A stretch of DNA of 64,000 nucleotides from positions 1 to 64,000 of the forward strand of contig NZ_NVQE01000029.1 of assembly GCF_002591975.1 (NCBI RefSeq), read 5' to 3'. Shown here in pieces: positions 42,542 to 50,856 of this stretch. Origin of the DNA: Mycobacterium neglectum (GTDB lineage Bacteria > Actinomycetota > Actinomycetes > Mycobacteriales > Mycobacteriaceae). The position numbers were made by a program, and so were the translations under genes. The notes below the pieces were generated by a model. It worked only from the letters and a program-made list of their open reading frames with translations. It was not told where the DNA came from and did not search any database. The first letter of the stretch is position 1; every line of letters starts with the position of its first letter.

Positions 42542-44021
42542 GATCTCTCGCCACCGATCGAAACGACTTGCGTGGGCTCAGCCGGACTCTGTCTCCTTCG
42601 CTGATCGCGATTGCCTTGTTGTGCGGGTCGCCACCCCAATCGACGGATCGCAGCACCTCACTTCGGAACCAGATGGCGTACTGCCCGTCCGGCAGGTTGA
42701 TCGCGAGCGCACCGGAGACGACCCGCGGATCGAGGTCGAGATCCAACAGCTCTCGGGACAACGACTCGCTGCTCGCGATCTCGTCACCCGCCTCCAGCGC
42801 CCACCTGGCGACGGCGGCCACGACATCCGGCGAGGGAACCGAACCCATCACCCGGTACTGCCCACCGATATTGACGACGACGCCGTCGGCAGGCACGAGG
42901 TCGAGCAGACTCGGTGTCCCGAGCAGCACCGCGGTCAGCGCATCGCCGTCGTCCAGAGTGGCGGCGGTGAGCTTGCCAAGGACGGCCTGCGCCGCCAACC
43001 GCCTGTGCAACTGTTCGTCTTCGAACTGGTCGACGAGTCGCAGTGAGAGGGTCGAGCCAAGAAACTCGGCTGCCGCCCTGGTCCCGAATGGCGGCAGATG
43101 GGGACCGGCGTAGTGATGGCAGGCGATCAACCCCCACAGCCGCCCATGCCGCAGCAGAGAAATCGACATCGACGCCTGCACGCCCATGTTCTGCAGGTAT
43201 TCGATGTGGATAGGCGAAACGCTGCGCAGCGTCGCATGCGTCAGGTCGGTCGGCACGTCCCGTTTCGGGTCGATGGCCGGCACCAGGGGTGAGGGTGTGT
43301 AGCCGACGTCGGAGATGAGCCGCAGCCAGTTCTTCTCATACAGCGCCCGCGCTTGCGCCGGAATGTCGGTGGACGGATAGTGCAGGCCGAGGAACGAGTT
43401 CAGCTCGTCGCGTTTGGCTTCGGCGACAACCTCGCCGTTGTAGTCCTCGTCGTAGCGGTAGACCATCACGCGGTCGAACCCGGTGAGCTCGCGAACTGCG
43501 CACGCAGTGGCGTCGTAAAGCTCGGTCAATGTGGCTGCACGGTTGAGTTCGTCCACCGAACTGCGCACCGCCAGGTAGGTGTTCGGGAAGGAGAACGGCC
43601 TTTCGCCGTAGGCGATCTCGACCTCGACCAGCAGGACGCCACCGGGTTCGCGGTGCACGATCGCGTCGAACGCGCGTGACTCGCCGGCAACGTCGATCAT
43701 GCACTCGATCGGGTTGCGTTGGCGCAGATCGCCGGGAGTCGACGCCGCCTGCTCGACGCGAGCGGCATCGTCGGCACCGATCAGGAAAGACAGGTGCCGC
43801 CCGAGGACCTCTTCGGTGGAGCGACCGAGCAAGTCCGCGACGTTGGCACTGACCTGGCGCACCTCGAAGTCGGGCTCACGCAACACCGCAAGCACACCGC
43901 GCGGCTGAACGCTGCCGGGAATATGGATCGGCTCCCGCGCGCAGTTGTCGAGATCGACGCGTGTGCCGACCGGCACGTAATGCTCGTTCGGTTCAGCGTC
44001 AGACAACGCGCGGGCCTCCAA
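42354..44021 (-). CDS. bphP: Bacteriophytochrome photosensory module (PAS-GAF-PHY), frame-shifted
   Basis: A 555-codon frame with homology for about 487 residues. PAS: the biliverdin-binding Cys27 in DNCAREPIHIPGSVQPRG. GAF: YPSTDIPAQARALYEKNWLRLI and HIEYLQNMGVQASMSISL. PHY: WGGDPH and the tongue motif PRKSF (483-487). After Phe487 the frame turns into unrelated sequence while the proper continuation, FDRWREI and a PP2C domain, lies one base over. Read with a +1 shift, the protein would be a 755-residue red-light-sensing phosphatase. No heme oxygenase gene is visible for biliverdin supply. Confidence 0.88.
   Translation of the reverse strand: MEARALSDAEPNEHYVPVGTRVDLDNCAREPIHIPGSVQPRGVLAVLREPDFEVRQVSANVADLLGRSTEEVLGRHLSFLIGADDAARVEQAASTPGDLRQRNPIECMIDVAGESRAFDAIVHREPGGVLLVEVEIAYGERPFSFPNTYLAVRSSVDELNRAATLTELYDATACAVRELTGFDRVMVYRYDEDYNGEVVAEAKRDELNSFLGLHYPSTDIPAQARALYEKNWLRLISDVGYTPSPLVPAIDPKRDVPTDLTHATLRSVSPIHIEYLQNMGVQASMSISLLRHGRLWGLIACHHYAGPHLPPFGTRAAAEFLGSTLSLRLVDQFEDEQLHRRLAAQAVLGKLTAATLDDGDALTAVLLGTPSLLDLVPADGVVVNIGGQYRVMGSVPSPDVVAAVARWALEAGDEIASSESLSRELLDLDLDPRVVSGALAINLPDGQYAIWFRSEVLRSVDWGGDPHNKAIAISEGDRVRLSPRKSFRSVARDRGPMLRTVGADGNRVCRGTAATPRRIAVPAHAWRAPCRRDAAAQPAAVNHSHSRRLAAVGTL
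42558..42563 (-). other. Putative +1 frameshift site (TTT CGA)
   Basis: On the minus strand the in-frame codons TTT CGA follow the PRKS codons of the PHY tongue. A one-base forward slip of tRNA-Phe from TTT to TTC puts the ribosome in the frame of the PP2C domain. TTT and CGA are rare in GC-rich genomes, which favours slippage. A simple one-base insertion or sequencing error gives the same picture. Confidence 0.45.
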
Positions 44022-44076
44022 AAGATCGGCGGATGAGCCCGCTGCTGGACCACGTGATTGCCAGTATGCAGGCTTC

Positions 44077-44634
44077 TTAGGGCGCCGGATCAGTCAGGTA
44101 GTGCGTCAGAACAGGTTTGAGCCAGCGCGCCAACGTTTGATCATCCATCGCGACCAGCGGCGGGATACCAATGATGTAGCGCCCGACCGCGATGCCCAGC
44201 AGTTGGGACCCGATCAGTGCGGCACGCTCCATCGGCCTGTCGATCGCTACAGCGGCCAGCGCCGGCGCGACCTGCCGGGCGAAGACGTCGAGGAGTGCGT
44301 CCGCCGCCGCCTGGCTCGACGCTGCGGCGCGGAGCAGCGGCAAGAAGGGGCCTTCGGGTCCCCACACCTCGACGAACAGCGGCAACATCACGTCGGCCAC
44401 GTCCTCGGGCGCCACACCGGACAGGTCCGGGGGTGAGATGTCCAGACGCGACACCTCGCGGAAAAGATTGTCCTTGTTGACGAAGTAATGCATCACCAGC
44501 GCCGGATCAACGCCCGCCGCCTTCGCCACCGACCGGATAGTCGTCCTCTCGAATCCGTTTTGTCCGAACTGTGCCCTCGCGGCAGCCATGATCGCAGCCT
44601 TCGTCGCCGCCGCATCCCGTGTCCGTGCAGCCAT
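44077..44634 (-). CDS. TetR family regulator
   Basis: A 185-residue repressor starting at ATG 44634. The helix-turn-helix (about 10-55) contains FGQNGFERTTIRSVAKAAGVDPALVMHYF split over the usual three helices, and the ligand domain follows. It is divergent from a remnant monooxygenase gene, with an inverted repeat at 44648-44661 between them, which suggests that the monooxygenase was its target. Confidence 0.87.
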   Translation of the reverse strand: MAARTRDAAATKAAIMAAARAQFGQNGFERTTIRSVAKAAGVDPALVMHYFVNKDNLFREVSRLDISPPDLSGVAPEDVADVMLPLFVEVWGPEGPFLPLLRAAASSQAAADALLDVFARQVAPALAAVAIDRPMERAALIGSQLLGIAVGRYIIGIPPLVAMDDQTLARWLKPVLTHYLTDPAP

Positions 44635-44647
44635 TCCCAGAGTGTAT

Positions 44648-44661
44648 TCAACGACTGTTGA
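44648..44661. promoter_or_regulatory. Probable TetR operator
   Basis: TCAAC-GACT-GTTGA is a 5-bp inverted repeat with a 4-bp spacer, placed between the divergent TetR and monooxygenase-remnant starts. Position and size fit a TetR-family operator; it is short, so chance is possible. Confidence 0.4.
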
Positions 44662-44688
44662 CAGCATGGCTGCACAGTCCTACCTTCA

Positions 44689-45031
44689 GTGACCGTCACT
44701 GCGATCCAAATCGGTCCTCTCGGGCGCCGACGACGACGTGCTCGACACCTACCACGACGAACGTCACCCCATCGGCAAGCGGGTACTGATCCAGTCCGGT
44801 CAGCACCCGCTCGTGGGCACGCGTGCCTCCGAAATCCAGTTGACGCAGCGCAAGTTGACGGAGCTTCAGCGCTGCGCGGGGTTCGTGCACATCCGGGAAC
44901 GGGGGACGCGGCCGATCGACGTCACAGGCCTTGCCGAAGTCGAGCGATCCGACACCGGTCCTGCTGTGCTGGTCCGGCCCGATGGCTACATCGCGTGGGT
45001 GGGGACTCATCTGACCGCCAGGGGTGGATGA
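44689..45031 (+). pseudogene. FAD-dependent monooxygenase remnant (internal deletion)
   Basis: The first dozen codons (from GTG 44689, reading MTVTAIQIGPLG) look like the start of an aromatic-ring monooxygenase, and from about 44738 the frame of the enzyme's C-terminal part appears: LDTYHDERHPIGKRV, then PAVLVRPDGYIAWVG. The FAD-binding core between them, several hundred codons, is gone and the frame is shifted at the junction. So this is an internally deleted phenol-hydroxylase-like gene and not functional. Confidence 0.72.
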
Positions 45032-45092
45032 CGGCGCTGCGTCGGTGGCTGGGTGAGGAGTTGGGCACGTCCTCGGTATCGGCCGGAATATA

Positions 45093-45183
45093 TGGCGGTG
45101 GCGGAGGGATTTGAACCCTCGGACGGGGGTTACCCGTCACACGCTTTCGAGGCGTGCTCCTTAGGCCGCTCGGACACGCCACC
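45093..45183 (-). tRNA. tRNA-Ser (anticodon CGA)
   Basis: Acceptor arms GGTGGCG (5', ending at 45183) and CGCCACC pair fully. The anticodon arm CACGC-CTCGAAA-GCGTG gives anticodon CGA. A long variable arm and the GGTTCAAATCC T-loop are present, as in tRNA-Ser. The 3' CCA is encoded (GCCA at 45093-45096). Confidence 0.95.
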
Positions 45184-45311
45184 GTGTCGCAGCTTACCGG
45201 GAGCCAGCCGCGTCACTGAAATCGCTGTCCGAGCTTTCGAGACCGAATCGACGCGCGGCGGCAACGCGTGGCCGGCCGCGCAACCGGGTATCAAGCGCTA
45301 GAAAGGTGGCG

Positions 45312-45617
45312 ATGAAGACCATTGCGCTCGCAGCCCTGGTGATTTCCGGGGCAATCGCGTCACTCGTTTGCGCGCCGAGCGCCATCGCGGTCCCTGAATC
45401 CGACTACTGCCGAAGCCTGGCCAGTGCGGGATATCCGGGCGATTGCGCGACCTTGACCAGCCTCGCCAAGGATGTGTGCGCCCAATACGATCGCGGCCTT
45501 GATATGGCCACCATCGTGCAACGCCTGGATGCCACGACCAAGAACGAAGGCCTGTCGAACTACATCATGGCCGGCGCTCCGCTGTACTTCTGCCCGGAGT
45601 ACGCCAGCACGAACTGA
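45312..45617 (+). CDS. DUF732 secreted protein
   Basis: A 101-residue protein with a Sec signal ending near SAIAVPE and a DUF732-like helical domain with Cys in DYCRSL, GDCATL, KDVCAQY and YFCPEY. ATG 45312 follows GAAAGG; GTG 45306 overlaps that site. Small exported mycobacterial protein of unknown role. It lies between tRNA-Ser and tadA on the opposite strand. Confidence 0.78.
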   Translation: MKTIALAALVISGAIASLVCAPSAIAVPESDYCRSLASAGYPGDCATLTSLAKDVCAQYDRGLDMATIVQRLDATTKNEGLSNYIMAGAPLYFCPEYASTN

Positions 45618-45644
45618 GGCAAAGACCTCACCGCTGAACTCGTT

Positions 45645-45697
45645 ATTGCGTTGAGGGTCGTGAGATCGCGCCCGATCACAGCCCTGGACGCAATCTT
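45645..45697. repeat. Dispersed palindrome, family B copy 1
   Basis: ATTGCGTTGAGGG (45645-45657) pairs with CCCTGGACGCAAT (45682-45694) at 11 of 13 positions. A close relative lies at 63697-63756 with the same CCCTGGA-GCAATCTT arm. It lies between convergent genes, where it could help terminate transcription. Confidence 0.6.
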
Positions 45698-45714
45698 CGT
45701 GAGGCGCTTGCCCC

Positions 45715-46164
45715 TCACCGCTGGTTGGCGAAGAACGCTTCCAGCGGTGCCGCGCAGTCGGCGGCCAGCACGCCGCCGCGAACGTCCGGACGGTGCGTCA
45801 GGCGCCGGTCGCGCACCACGTCCCACAGCGAGCCGACCGCCCCGGTCTTGGGTTCCCACGCACCGAACACCAGTCGCGCGACCCTCGCCATCACCAGCGC
45901 GCCTGCGCACATCGTGCAGGGTTCGACGGTCACCGCCAGCGTGGTCCCCTCGAGGCGCCAGCCGTCGCCGAGCACCGCCGCGGCGGCGCGCATAGCCAGG
46001 ATCTCCGCGTGCGCGGTCGGATCACCGGTTTCCTCGCGCGCGTTGGCCGCCCTCGCCAACTCGGTGCCATCGGCGGCCAGGATGACCGCACCGATGGGGA
46101 CGTCCCGGGGTCCGGCGGCGACCGCGGCCTCCAGCGCGGCGCGGACCAGGTCTTCGTCCGTCAC
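45715..46164 (-). CDS. tadA: tRNA adenosine(34) deaminase
   Basis: A 149-residue zinc deaminase that turns A34 to inosine in tRNA-Arg(ACG). Zinc and catalytic residues are in TAHAEI (His, Glu) and PCTMCAGA (two Cys). Its target, tRNA-Arg(ACG), is encoded at 62354-62426. ATG 46164 overlaps the stop of its partner gene by ATGA. Confidence 0.92.
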   Translation of the reverse strand: MTDEDLVRAALEAAVAAGPRDVPIGAVILAADGTELARAANAREETGDPTAHAEILAMRAAAAVLGDGWRLEGTTLAVTVEPCTMCAGALVMARVARLVFGAWEPKTGAVGSLWDVVRDRRLTHRPDVRGGVLAADCAAPLEAFFANQR

Positions 46165-46682
46165 CTATCGAGACGGTCGAGAACCGCCGACAGTTCGTCG
46201 GCGAAGCCCATCTCCCGCGCAATCCGGCCGAGTTGTTCGTCGGCATACAGGTCCGACTCGTCGAGGATGACCGCCAACACGGCCTCGGGCAGGCCGATAT
46301 CGGCGAGCAGCCCGAGGTCGCCCTCCTCGAACGGCTCCTCGGGGTCGAGATCGTCCTCGCTGATGTCGTTGTCGAGCTTCTCCAGCACCTCTGCGGCAAT
46401 GTCGTAGTCCAGCGCCGCGGTGGCATCCGACAGCAGCATGCGCGTACCGGCAGGCGCAGGCCGCAGGATCACGAAGAACTCGTCATCGACGTCAAGGAGC
46501 CCGAAAATCGCTCCTGCACTGCGGATTTCGCAAAGCTCGGTTTCTGCGGCGGACAGGCTGTTGAGCGCTGCCGAGCGCATTGCGGCACAACGCCATTTGC
46601 CTTCCTCCCGGATCACGGCCACTCCGAAGCCGTCCGGGCGGTCGGCGGCCTGCTTCTGCGTGGCGGCACGCTGCGCTCCCAT
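46161..46682 (-). CDS. tRNA adenosine deaminase-associated protein
   Basis: A 173-residue acidic protein of the actinobacterial family always found next to tadA. Typical segments are GFGVAVIREEGKWRC, DDEFFVILRP and the acid-rich EDDLDPEEPFEEGDLG. No catalytic motif is visible; it may support or control TadA. ATG 46682 is preferred over TTG 46691. Confidence 0.85.
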   Translation of the reverse strand: MGAQRAATQKQAADRPDGFGVAVIREEGKWRCAAMRSAALNSLSAAETELCEIRSAGAIFGLLDVDDEFFVILRPAPAGTRMLLSDATAALDYDIAAEVLEKLDNDISEDDLDPEEPFEEGDLGLLADIGLPEAVLAVILDESDLYADEQLGRIAREMGFADELSAVLDRLDR

Positions 46683-46775
46683 GGGGGCCAACGGTAGTCC
46701 CCGACCAGGGACTTGACCAGGAATGCTGCGCTATGCCACCGCCCAGCGTCACCAGGAATATGCCAGGCTGGAGGG

Positions 46776-47735
46776 GTGACGCATACGCCGGTTTGTGTGG
46801 TTGGCCTCGGCCTGATCGGCGGCTCCCTGATGCGCGCAGCCGCGGCGGCCGGACGCGAGGTTTTCGGCTACAACCGGTCGATCGAGGCAGTTCAGGCCGC
46901 GACGGCGGACGGTTTCGACGCGACCGAAGACCTTGACGAGGCCTTGACCCGGGCCACCGAGAGTAACGCGCTCGTCGTGCTCGCCGTGCCCGTGCCTGCC
47001 CTGCCACAGCTGCTGAGCCGTGTCCGGGATTTGGCGCCCGGATGCCCGCTCACGGACGTCACCAGCGTCAAATCGTGCGTCCTGGACGAGGTCCGATCGG
47101 TGGGACTGCTGGACCGTTTCGTCGGCGGGCATCCGATGGCGGGCACCGCGCAGTCCGGTTGGGCCGCCGGCGATACCCGCCTGTTCGTCGGGGCGCCCTG
47201 GGTCGTCAGCGTGGACGACCACGTCGACCCCGACGTCTGGACGGTGGTGATGAACCTGGCCCTGGATTGCGGCGCCGTGGTGGTGCCCGCCCGATCCGAC
47301 GAGCACGACGCCGCCGCCGCCGCGATTTCGCACCTGCCGCACCTGTTGGCCGAGGCGCTGGCGACGACGGCGGGTGAGGTGCCGCTGGCGTTCGCGCTGG
47401 CCGCCGGGTCGTTTCGCGACGGGACGCGGGTCGCGGCGACCGCACCGGACCTTGTCCGCGCTATGTGCGAGGCCAACGCCGACCAGGTGCTCCCGGTCCT
47501 GGACCGCACCATCGAGCAGCTCAACCAGGCCCGCGATGCGCTGTCCGCGGGAAAGCCGCTGACTGAGCTCGTGGAGGCGGGTCATGCCGCCCGGGTGCGC
47601 TACGACAACTTCGGCCGCCCCGAGATCGTGACCGTGGCGATCGGCGAGGCACGGTGGCGCGAGGAGCTCGCCGCCGCGGGCCGTGCCGGCGGGGTGATCA
47701 GATCCGCTCTGCCAGGCCCGGGTAATCGAGGATGA
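46776..47735 (+). CDS. tyrA: Prephenate dehydrogenase
   Basis: A 319-residue NAD(P)-dependent enzyme that oxidises prephenate to 4-hydroxyphenylpyruvate in tyrosine synthesis. The Rossmann motif is VVGLGLIGGSL, and the substrate site shows GGHPMAGTAQSG and AAAISHLPHLLAEAL. GTG 46776 follows GGAGG. The 3' end overlaps the convergent DUF1089 gene by 38 bp. The same gene order occurs in M. tuberculosis. Confidence 0.9.
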   Translation: MTHTPVCVVGLGLIGGSLMRAAAAAGREVFGYNRSIEAVQAATADGFDATEDLDEALTRATESNALVVLAVPVPALPQLLSRVRDLAPGCPLTDVTSVKSCVLDEVRSVGLLDRFVGGHPMAGTAQSGWAAGDTRLFVGAPWVVSVDDHVDPDVWTVVMNLALDCGAVVVPARSDEHDAAAAAISHLPHLLAEALATTAGEVPLAFALAAGSFRDGTRVAATAPDLVRAMCEANADQVLPVLDRTIEQLNQARDALSAGKPLTELVEAGHAARVRYDNFGRPEIVTVAIGEARWREELAAAGRAGGVIRSALPGPGNRG

Positions 47736-48294
47736 AACCTTCGGCGTCGACGCTGACCGTGGTCTCGGCGACCGGCGAGTGCAGCTTGATGCCGTCGTCC
47801 GAACTGCTGTAGCTGATGGCCGCGGCCTCGACCAACAGCTCCGGCAGCTTGACGTACACCACGGGTATCGTCACCGACTCGCTTCGCTGATACAGCCCGG
47901 TTCGCCGGATGGGCAGGGCATTGAAGAACGGGCTGAAGATCACGTCGACGTCCAGCGCGCCTTCATAGGCGGCGCGGCTAGTCTCGCCGGTGTGCTGCTG
48001 GACGAGCCACATGTTCTCCTCGTCGCGCGCAATGGAAAGCTGCCGCTCCCGCTCGGCGAGCGTCACGGTCAACGACAGCCGTTTGGTGGCGCCGGACTCG
48101 TCGGTCACCAGGTCATAGGACGCGGAGAACGCCGGGTGCGACGGGGTCGCGGCGGCGACGATCCGGCCGTAGGCCTTGATGCGGTTGCCCGAAAGCTGCA
48201 CCCGCACCGACTCCATCCGCGGAACGTCATGCGCGCGCCAGGTCAGAATCGCCGGCCAACCATCGTGCTGCTCTGAGCGGGCTACTTCACTCAC
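47698..48294 (-). CDS. DUF1089 putative glycolipid-binding protein
   Basis: A 198-residue protein of the DUF1089 family, assigned a glycolipid-binding beta fold by analogy only. RAHDVPRMESVRVQLSGNRIKAYG and SPFFNALPIRR are family-like segments. There is no signal peptide. Its start overlaps the proZ stop by a few bases, so it is the last gene of the pro operon. Confidence 0.8.
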   Translation of the reverse strand: MSEVARSEQHDGWPAILTWRAHDVPRMESVRVQLSGNRIKAYGRIVAAATPSHPAFSASYDLVTDESGATKRLSLTVTLAERERQLSIARDEENMWLVQQHTGETSRAAYEGALDVDVIFSPFFNALPIRRTGLYQRSESVTIPVVYVKLPELLVEAAAISYSSSDDGIKLHSPVAETTVSVDAEGFILDYPGLAERI

Positions 48295-49082
48295 TCATCT
48301 ACCGTAATTGACGAAGACGCCCGCCCGACACCGGTTGAGCGTTTGGTCGGTGACCGTGACTCCAGCGCCACCTCGTCGCTGAGCAACGGTTGCGGCATGC
48401 TCCGAAACTTGAGCAGTCGGCCCGAGCCCGGCACCGACAGCCACACCGAGAACGCCAGCGCGGCGTCGAGGATCAGAGCCAGCGCCGTCACCAGCAACGC
48501 GCCCACCAGCGCGAGGTAGAACTCGCGCACCTTGATGCCGTCGATCAGGTAGCGCCCCAAACCGCCAAGGCTTGCGTACGCCGCCACCGTCGCGGTCGCG
48601 ACGATCTGCAATGTCGCCGTCCGCAGCCCACTGAGAATCAGCGGCATCGCGATGGGTGTTTCCACCCGCAACAGGATTCGCTTTTCGGTCATGCCCATCG
48701 ATCGGGCGGCGTCCACCACCTGGGGATCGACGTTGGCGATGCCCGAGTAGGTGCCGGCGAGCAGTGGCGGGATGCCGAGCAGCATCAGCGCGACAGTGGG
48801 GGGAATCAGCCCGAGTCCCCAGAGCAGGACTCCCAGCAGGAGTACGCCGAGTGTCGGGAGCGCGCGCAGGGCGTTGACCCCCGTGACGACCAGGAACGTG
48901 CCGCGGCCGGTATGTCCGATCAGCATCCCGAGAGGAACCGCGATGATCGCCGAGAAGACGACGGCGACGACCGTGTACTGCAGGTGTTCGAGAATGCGCG
49001 CCGTCAGCCCGGCAGGCCCGCCCCAGTTGGCCGCGGTGAAGATGTAGGCCAGCGCCTCGGTGAGGAAGCTCATCGGGCTCAT
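48291..49082 (-). CDS. proZ: Glycine betaine/carnitine/choline ABC permease ProZ
   Basis: A 263-residue permease with about six transmembrane helices and the EAA-like loop DAARSMGMTEKRILLRVETP. It forms the channel of an osmoprotectant importer with ProW. ATG 49082 overlaps the proW stop by ATGA; ATG 49073 is the alternative. Confidence 0.87.
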   Translation of the reverse strand: MSPMSFLTEALAYIFTAANWGGPAGLTARILEHLQYTVVAVVFSAIIAVPLGMLIGHTGRGTFLVVTGVNALRALPTLGVLLLGVLLWGLGLIPPTVALMLLGIPPLLAGTYSGIANVDPQVVDAARSMGMTEKRILLRVETPIAMPLILSGLRTATLQIVATATVAAYASLGGLGRYLIDGIKVREFYLALVGALLVTALALILDAALAFSVWLSVPGSGRLLKFRSMPQPLLSDEVALESRSPTKRSTGVGRASSSITVDE

Positions 49083-49744
49083 CCGGTCGCCGCCTTGAGC
49101 CGGCTCGGACGCCCCGCGCGTGTCCAAGGAGTCAGCACCTTCCCGGCCAACATGATCAACGTGTCGATGACGACCGCAAGAACGAAGATCGCGATGATGC
49201 CCGCGACGATCTGGTCGCTCTTGTTGGCCTGGTAACCCTCTGTGAACCAGGTGCCAAGACCGCCGATGCCGATCACCGAACCGACCGACACCATCGAGAT
49301 GTTGGTGACGGCGACGACACGCAGGCTGGCGATGAGCACCGGAACCGCCAGTGGCAGCTCAACTTTCAGCATCCGGACCAACGGCTTGTAGCCGACGGCG
49401 GTGGCGGCGTCGAGCACCGCCGGTGATACCGCGTCCAACGCCTCGGGTACCGCGCGCACCAACAGGGCGACGGTGTAGAGAGTCAGCGCGACGATGACGT
49501 TCGCCTCGTCCAGGATGCGCGTTGGGATGATCAGCGGCAGTACGACGAACAGCGCCAGTGACGGGATGGTGAAGATGATGCTTGCGGTCAGCGTCGTAAT
49601 CCGTCGCAATGCGGTGGTCCGCTGAATGAATGCGCCGAGCGGCACCGCGATGATCAACCCGAGCAGGATCGGGATCAGGGACAGGCGCAGGTGGATCACC
49701 GTCAGTGCCCACAGGTCGTCCAGGTGGGTGAACAGATACCGCAT
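49079..49744 (-). CDS. proW: Glycine betaine/carnitine/choline ABC permease ProW
   Basis: A 221-residue permease, second channel subunit, with about five or six helices and the loop DAATAVGYKPLVRMLKVELP. It begins at ATG 49744, just 2 bp after the proV stop, and overlaps proZ. Confidence 0.87.
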   Translation of the reverse strand: MRYLFTHLDDLWALTVIHLRLSLIPILLGLIIAVPLGAFIQRTTALRRITTLTASIIFTIPSLALFVVLPLIIPTRILDEANVIVALTLYTVALLVRAVPEALDAVSPAVLDAATAVGYKPLVRMLKVELPLAVPVLIASLRVVAVTNISMVSVGSVIGIGGLGTWFTEGYQANKSDQIVAGIIAIFVLAVVIDTLIMLAGKVLTPWTRAGRPSRLKAATG

Positions 49745-49746
49745 GG

Positions 49747-50856
49747 CTAGCCCAACTCCGGAATCCGGCGCTGCTCCTTGAGCGCGTCGAGCACGTCGTC
49801 GGCGCGCACTCCACCGATCAGGTGGCCTTCGTCGTCGACCGCGACCCCCAGCCCGCTCGGTGAGGACAGCGCGGCGTCGAGCGCCTGCCGCAAGGTGTTG
49901 TCCGGCCGGAAGAAGGACCCGCCACCGACGGTGCTGTCGTAAAGGTCTTTGCCTTTGCGATGCAGTTCGACACCGTCGCCGTTGATCCACGCGTACGGGG
50001 TGCCGTCGGCCTTGGTGACCAGCGACCACTCTCCCGGGTTCAGGTTCAGCCCGTCGACGTCGGTCTCGGTGACGTGCCGGATCTCATGCAGCGGCAGCCC
50101 CGTCGCGTGGAAGAACTGCAGACCCCGATAGCCACGATCGGCGCCGACGAATGCCGAGACGTCCTCGTTGGCGGGATTCGACAACACGAACGCGGGGTCC
50201 GCGTACTGCAGCAGCACGCCGCCGCGCCCGAACACCGCGACTTTGTCGCCGAGCTTGACCGCCTCGTCGATATCGTGGGTGACGAACACGATCGTCTTAC
50301 GCAATTCGGCTTGCAGCCGCAGGATTTCGGTTTGCAGATCGTCGCGCACCACCGGATCCACGGCGCTGAACGGTTCGTCCATCAGCAGGATCGGCGGGTC
50401 GGCGGCCAGCGCCCTGGCGACCCCGACGCGCTGCTGCTGGCCACCCGAGAGCTGTGCCGGATACCGGTCGGCGAGCTTGGGATCCAGCCCGACGCGTTCC
50501 ATCACCGCCAACGCGGACTTGCGTGCGCTGCGCCGTGATTCGCCACGAAGCACAGGCACCGTGGCGACGTTGTCGACAACGCGCATGTGTGGCATCAACC
50601 CAGCACTTTGGATGACGTAGCCGATGCCGAGCCTCAGCTGAACGGGATCGACCTTGGTGACGTCCTTGCCGTCGACGGTCAAAGTGCCCGAGGTCGGGTC
50701 GATCATCCGGTTGATCATCCGCATCGACGTGGTCTTGCCACAGCCCGACGGCCCGACGAAGACCGTGAGCGTACCTTCGGGCACCTCCAGCGTCAGATCG
50801 TCGACCGCGACGGTGCCGTCGGGATACTTCTTGGTGACGTTGGTGAATGTGATCAT
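49747..50856 (-). CDS. proV: Osmoprotectant ABC ATPase ProV with CBS region
   Basis: A 369-residue ATPase: Walker A GPSGCGKTT, Q-loop YVIQSAGLMPH, signature LSGGQQQR, Walker B ILLMDEPFSAVDP, switch His in VTHDI. A C-terminal CBS-like region (about 240-369) probably senses ionic strength or nucleotide, as in OpuA-type systems. ATG 50856 overlaps the proX stop. Confidence 0.9.
   Translation of the reverse strand: MITFTNVTKKYPDGTVAVDDLTLEVPEGTLTVFVGPSGCGKTTSMRMINRMIDPTSGTLTVDGKDVTKVDPVQLRLGIGYVIQSAGLMPHMRVVDNVATVPVLRGESRRSARKSALAVMERVGLDPKLADRYPAQLSGGQQQRVGVARALAADPPILLMDEPFSAVDPVVRDDLQTEILRLQAELRKTIVFVTHDIDEAVKLGDKVAVFGRGGVLLQYADPAFVLSNPANEDVSAFVGADRGYRGLQFFHATGLPLHEIRHVTETDVDGLNLNPGEWSLVTKADGTPYAWINGDGVELHRKGKDLYDSTVGGGSFFRPDNTLRQALDAALSSPSGLGVAVDDEGHLIGGVRADDVLDALKEQRRIPELG

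Noticed and set aside
44922..45182. Small minus-strand protein over 44922-45182
   Set aside because: Its N-terminal half is the translated tRNA-Ser gene.
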